Below, piece by piece: positions 60,285-64,000 of a stretch of 64,000 nt of DNA. This DNA comes from Ochotona curzoniae (taxonomy: Eukaryota > Chordata > Mammalia > Lagomorpha > Ochotonidae), in contig NW_024467106.1 in NCBI RefSeq assembly GCF_017591425.1, positions 25,162,501-25,226,500 of the forward strand. The letters run 5' to 3'. The stretch's first letter is position 1; each line of letters starts with the position of its first letter. A program made the translations under genes and the position numbers. Under the pieces are notes generated by a model. It saw only the letters and a list, made by a program, of their open reading frames with translations, ran no database searches and had not been told where the DNA came from.

Positions 60285-60388
60285 CATTAAATATTTTATT
60301 TCTACAGATGCAGAAAACAATAGAAAGGCATGTGAGAAGAGATCGGGAGCCAAGGAAAGTCAGTTTGTTTTCAAATTACTATCAAAGG
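60285..60388 (+). other. MIR-like relic containing an exon-like segment
   Basis: 'ttttatttctacagatgcag' followed by 'aaaacaatagaaaggcatgt' resembles the MIR core CATTTTACAGATGAGGAAACTGAGGC. The same bases make a good acceptor (TTTATTTCTACAG at about 60308). An open 80-base segment starting ATGCAG follows and ends at CAAAG before GTGAGC (60389). MIR cores are known to create cryptic splice acceptors. I favour a cryptic, unused exon. Confidence 0.3.
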
Positions 60389-62754
60389 TGAGCATATTTG
60401 GTGATTGAGAGGAAAGAATTGTTGTAAACCACACAGAGAACAAGGCCAATTTCGAATGTATGATATGGAAAATCAACGGATACAATCACTACCATAACAA
60501 TTGTCTTTACATAAAGGATGGTTGTGTCTTTCATTATGTAGCTTGTATTCCTTTTTGTGATGATATGAAAAGTGCATCCATCCGATAAACCTTTGTTGTC
60601 AATAACTAGAGAGTTGGTGACCAAATACAAGAGATGTGCAATTGTCATTTGGCAACGGTGAGAACAGAGGATACACATATTAATCTCTGTGTTGGTGTGA
60701 TTCCTCATCAGCGTGGTTCCATAGCCATCATGTAGCAAAGGCAATGACAGGCAGTAAAATGGGCCAGTGTTCGAGTTTCACCAAGATGAAATAGGAAAAG
60801 GACAACAGGGTAAGTCACTTTGCTGTAATGGGAAGAAAACAATTGAGATGACAGAAGACACAGGTATGAGGTGCTGAAAGGTGTAATACGACTTTAGAAA
60901 CAAGATCAATACAACCATGAAAAGAAACTGTTTTTTGAAAGAAGTCTTACCTTCTGAAGAGTAAATCAAGAATTGTAAGATTTTTCCCTTCAGTCTTTTC
61001 ATGCCAGTAAATTAACATAGTAAGATTGGAATATGAACAGATGGTCCCTGGAGCTACCCATTCTTTCTCTAAAGCAGATGATGGTTTCCCAAAGGACGAC
61101 TGTTAAGTGACAAACAATGGTAATGTTTGATCTTTTTAGGTTTCGCAAGCATTAATGTAGCTTTTATCCACAGAAGCATCTATCACATCAGTATAGCAAC
61201 TCATGAATTTTGTAAATCGTCTGCCCGCCATCTGGAATTCTATAGCTTTAGGAGAAATAAAAGATTTGCTTTAATTCTATAGCTTGGGCAGGATTAATAT
61301 ACAGAGGAGTTTCAGAAGAAATATCTCAAATTTTTCAAAAGTAACAGTGAAATACATCTGTTTATCACAGACACTAAACAATAAAGACATTCAGTAGTAC
61401 CAGCTATACATCTTTATAATGTATATGTATCTATTCATATAATATATATAAATAACAGAAATTTTCTTCAGCAGTTTTCACTTTGATATGGCACAATAAC
61501 AAGTAATAGCTCATTAGATCACTGCTAATTTTTTAAAATTAATTTTCGTCTCCATTTCTCTAACATGGGTTATACAATACACACTATTATGTACATTTGG
61601 TTCTGTAATCATCCAAGCCAAATTGTGACAATTGTCTTGCCATTCTGAATAATTTAAAATCCTAAAGAGATCTTCTCGTCATTTGTTATTTTGACTAGAG
61701 ACAGAACTATGTTCTTTTTTTTTTTTATCCCATGGGTAAGCAACATTCTTTTTGCATAGTGATTCCAGAAACTAGTTTAGGAATATTAGTTTTGAGTGAT
61801 TGTATGCACAGAAATGGATGCTTCAAAACTCATTAAATGTATCATCTCAGAGCACATGAAAATAAAGATATATTTGAGTGCAAATATATAAGCTACTATT
61901 CATATTTGTAGAGTGAAGTCTAATTTGATTTTTTTTTTAGGTAGGCAGAGATAGGAAAACACTCTGATAATTTAGAAGGTATATTTGCACTGTTTAAGAA
62001 ATATATACCATTGTTATTATTTCAAAATCCCCTAGATGCAGATAAAAATTTTAAAGATTGACAAGGTTAGAAATGAACAAAAACTTAAACTCAGCAGGCC
62101 CATGAGTTATCAGAGGTTTTTGTAAAACATTCTACTTATTAAGTAACTGACCAGTCTTTCTCTTGCTTGAAAGGATGATAAGAGTCCACAGAAAAAATAC
62201 ATAGAGCAGAATGGTAGTAACATATGAGCAGTTGAGGAACACTCATTACATAAAATATAACCCAGAGAAAAGCCTATGAATACTATGAGTTGCACACAAA
62301 TAGCCAAATGAAAACGAAAACATAATTAATAGATGTATGCTTTTGAATGGAGGAAGAAGTGTCCAGAAAAGAACTCCTCCCAAAAATTGCCCTAAGACTT
62401 AAATCATAACATGTGGGTTTGATAATGAGAATGATGTACTGGACAAGGTTTATGATATCTTTATAACAAAGGCACTAATCTCTATATTTTGAAGTATCAA
62501 TGTTTAAAGTCCAGTGAAAATTTTAAATATTAAAATGTATCTTACTATAATTCATTATACAAAGCACAAATGACACACTGTCGTAGCACATAGCCTTTAA
62601 GCGCTTTGTGAAGTCACAGGTATAGAATCGTTTGTACTATTATGTGTTAGTGTTAATACAGATACCCATTCACTTAGTTTATGTAAAATTATTATCAAAG
62701 AACCCATGCCTTAAATGTATTCTGTCTTATCACACATCCACGATTTTATCTATA
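60389..62754. other. Spacer with several splice-like motifs, no gene recognised
   Basis: 60390-60830 has scattered CpGs and a 120-codon minus-strand frame (60382-60744) with no known domain. On the minus strand a pyrimidine-rich acceptor ('tgttttcttcccattacag', near 60830) and the donor at 60946-60950 are present. On plus, ACAACAGG|GTAAGT lies near 60809. From 61000 on the sequence is AT-rich and featureless. Confidence 0.4.
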
Positions 62755-63046
62755 ATGAGGAGAGAGGAAGAGTGAGAAAAGAGGAAGGGAGTTGGGTTGA
62801 TCTTCTATCTCCGCAGTGGTTGCAATGATTGAGGCTGGGTCAGGATGAAATCCATGCCCTGTGACTCCCTCCAGATCTCCCACACAGGTGGAAGAATTAG
62901 ATGTACTTGGGATTTGTCCTACTGCTTTCCCAGGTTTGTTTGCAGAAACCCTAACTAAAGTGAGGAAGTCCGTATTCAAACAGGTATCAAATGAGAAATG
63001 AGTGTCGCACGAAGCAGCTTAACACGCTGCACTGCAACATCTGGCT
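62755..63046 (-). mobile_element. Old CSINE
   Basis: 'gaggagagaggaagagtgag', 'ccctccagatctcccacaca', 'tcctactgctttcccaggtt', 'tgtcgcacgaagcagcttaa' and 'cacgctgcactgcaacatct' with 'ggctcc' run in minus-strand order to the tRNA-like head. It belongs to the older subfamily. Confidence 0.82.
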
Positions 63047-63842
63047 CCTGTGCTGTCAATGCTTACAACTTATACCACCTCCACAAGAGAGCCTTTGTGA
63101 AGAAATTAACTCTCACTTACTCTTTGCTCTTCACCAGTAATCAGTATCCTGTGTGGATGTGACCCCCAAAGAAAACTTCTTCTCTTTTATAGAACTTTTT
63201 GCATCACATTGAAATTACTTTCATGTTGATTTAGTTTATCAAAAGCAGAACTATTGTATCACTTTGGATTGTGACACAATAAATACTTTTGAGTGAAATA
63301 ATCGTAGGAAGGAACAAATGATTCTTATAAGGTTAGAAAGAATCTACAGCATAAATCTCCACTGAGTCTTAATAATTCCTCAAACTACATGAAAACAGTC
63401 TATGTGTGGTTAAGGTGCATTTGTAGCATTGATCGGTTCCATAATTCATGAGTATGATATAAAAATATACTAAAACTTTATTAATTTTCAGGTTATTCAT
63501 GTTACGCCTCTTCCAATAGACGTTTCCCCCTAAGCTTATTAAACACAATATCTGAGAAATACTTGCATAAATCATGGGAAATTTACTTTTTTCGTTACAG
63601 TGTTTCCTGGTACCCTTTGGCCATGTAAAACAATATCACAGTTTCGTATCATACACCTGACATTTATTGGTTGTTGCTAAAAATCCAACTGGCAGTGAGG
63701 TTGGGTCAATTTTCCCTAAATGGATTTACAGAATATAATCACCTCTGCATATCCCTATCCCGCAAATGATTTGGGAATCAGTAGAGGGAAGAGCCTACAA
63801 AAATAAGAACTTAAAACAGTTTATATTAACAATAACATGTTT
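63047..63842. other. AT-rich spacer
   Basis: Nothing recognised. Confidence 0.5.
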
Positions 63843-64000
63843 GGGACTGGTGCAATCTCAACTGGCTAATTCTCTACCTCCAACCACCAGGATCTCATTC
63901 AGGCACCGGTTCGTGTCCTGGCTGCTCCACTTACCATCCAGCTCTCTGTTTGTGGCCTAGAAAGCAGTGAAAGATGCAAAGTCTTGAGTCCAAAGCCAGG
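63843..64000 (+). mobile_element. CSINE, cut off by the window end
   Basis: Head 'gggactggtgcaatctcaac', 'tggctaattctctacctcca', 'aggatctcattcaggcaccg', 'gttcgtgtcctggctgctcc' and 'gtggcctagaaagcagtgaa'. The 3' half lies beyond the window. Confidence 0.9.

Noticed and set aside
1..64000. CRISPR arrays, operons, ribosome binding sites and phage genes
   Set aside because: No regularly spaced repeats and no dense coding. The SINE and L1 content shows a mammalian nuclear genome.

Overview
The window looks like AT-rich, non-coding DNA from a lagomorph nuclear genome, most likely a pika (Ochotona). The main evidence is a tRNA-derived SINE present in about 28 to 30 copies. The best copies have a GGCCC-type head, a box-B-like core around 'GGTTCTAATCC', a CT-rich 3' part and a tail of AATAAAAATAAATAAATC followed by TTT. 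That is the lagomorph C-repeat (CSINE) in the form I associate with pika. Older, more diverged CSINE copies of the kind also found in rabbit lie beside the young ones, so at least two generations of insertion are present. Species and family names come from memory of consensus sequences; no search was run.

I found no gene that I can name. All long open frames are short (at most 174 codons). The longest lies inside two SINEs, and others lie in LINE 3' ends or GC-richer repeat blocks. The window therefore looks like a gene desert or the inside of very large introns.

Layout. 0-5 kb: two related same-strand LTRs (about 135-496 and 3485-3888), an inverted SINE pair and a 5'-truncated L1 with a target-site duplication. 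5-21 kb: AT-rich spacer with SINEs, densest at 17-21 kb. 21-25 kb: two CpG/GC-richer blocks of uncertain origin (21330-21800, 23427-24360) and two MIRs. 25-35 kb: mostly spacer, with one CSINE, one MIR and a SINE tail. 35-45 kb: old CSINEs, a minus-strand L1 3' end, two head-to-tail L1 3' ends, an MLT1-like LTR and a nested SINE pair. 45-54 kb: spacer, MIRs, a 1-kb lagomorph L1 3' UTR, and an older L1 split by an LTR-like block. 54-64 kb: microsatellites, a triple SINE cluster and a long series of ancient plus-strand L1 pieces (56.2-60.1 kb). Within that series sits a 208-bp GC-richer open segment on the minus strand with plausible splice sites.

The most notable unexplained item is that segment (59375-59582, minus strand). 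It is open throughout, is flanked by an acceptor and a GTAAGT donor, and is in frame with an upstream ATG-plus-donor segment at 60951-61002. It could be a real exon of an unrecognised gene or a chance arrangement. I see no evidence of a new biological system beyond this and the unclassified CpG-rich blocks.
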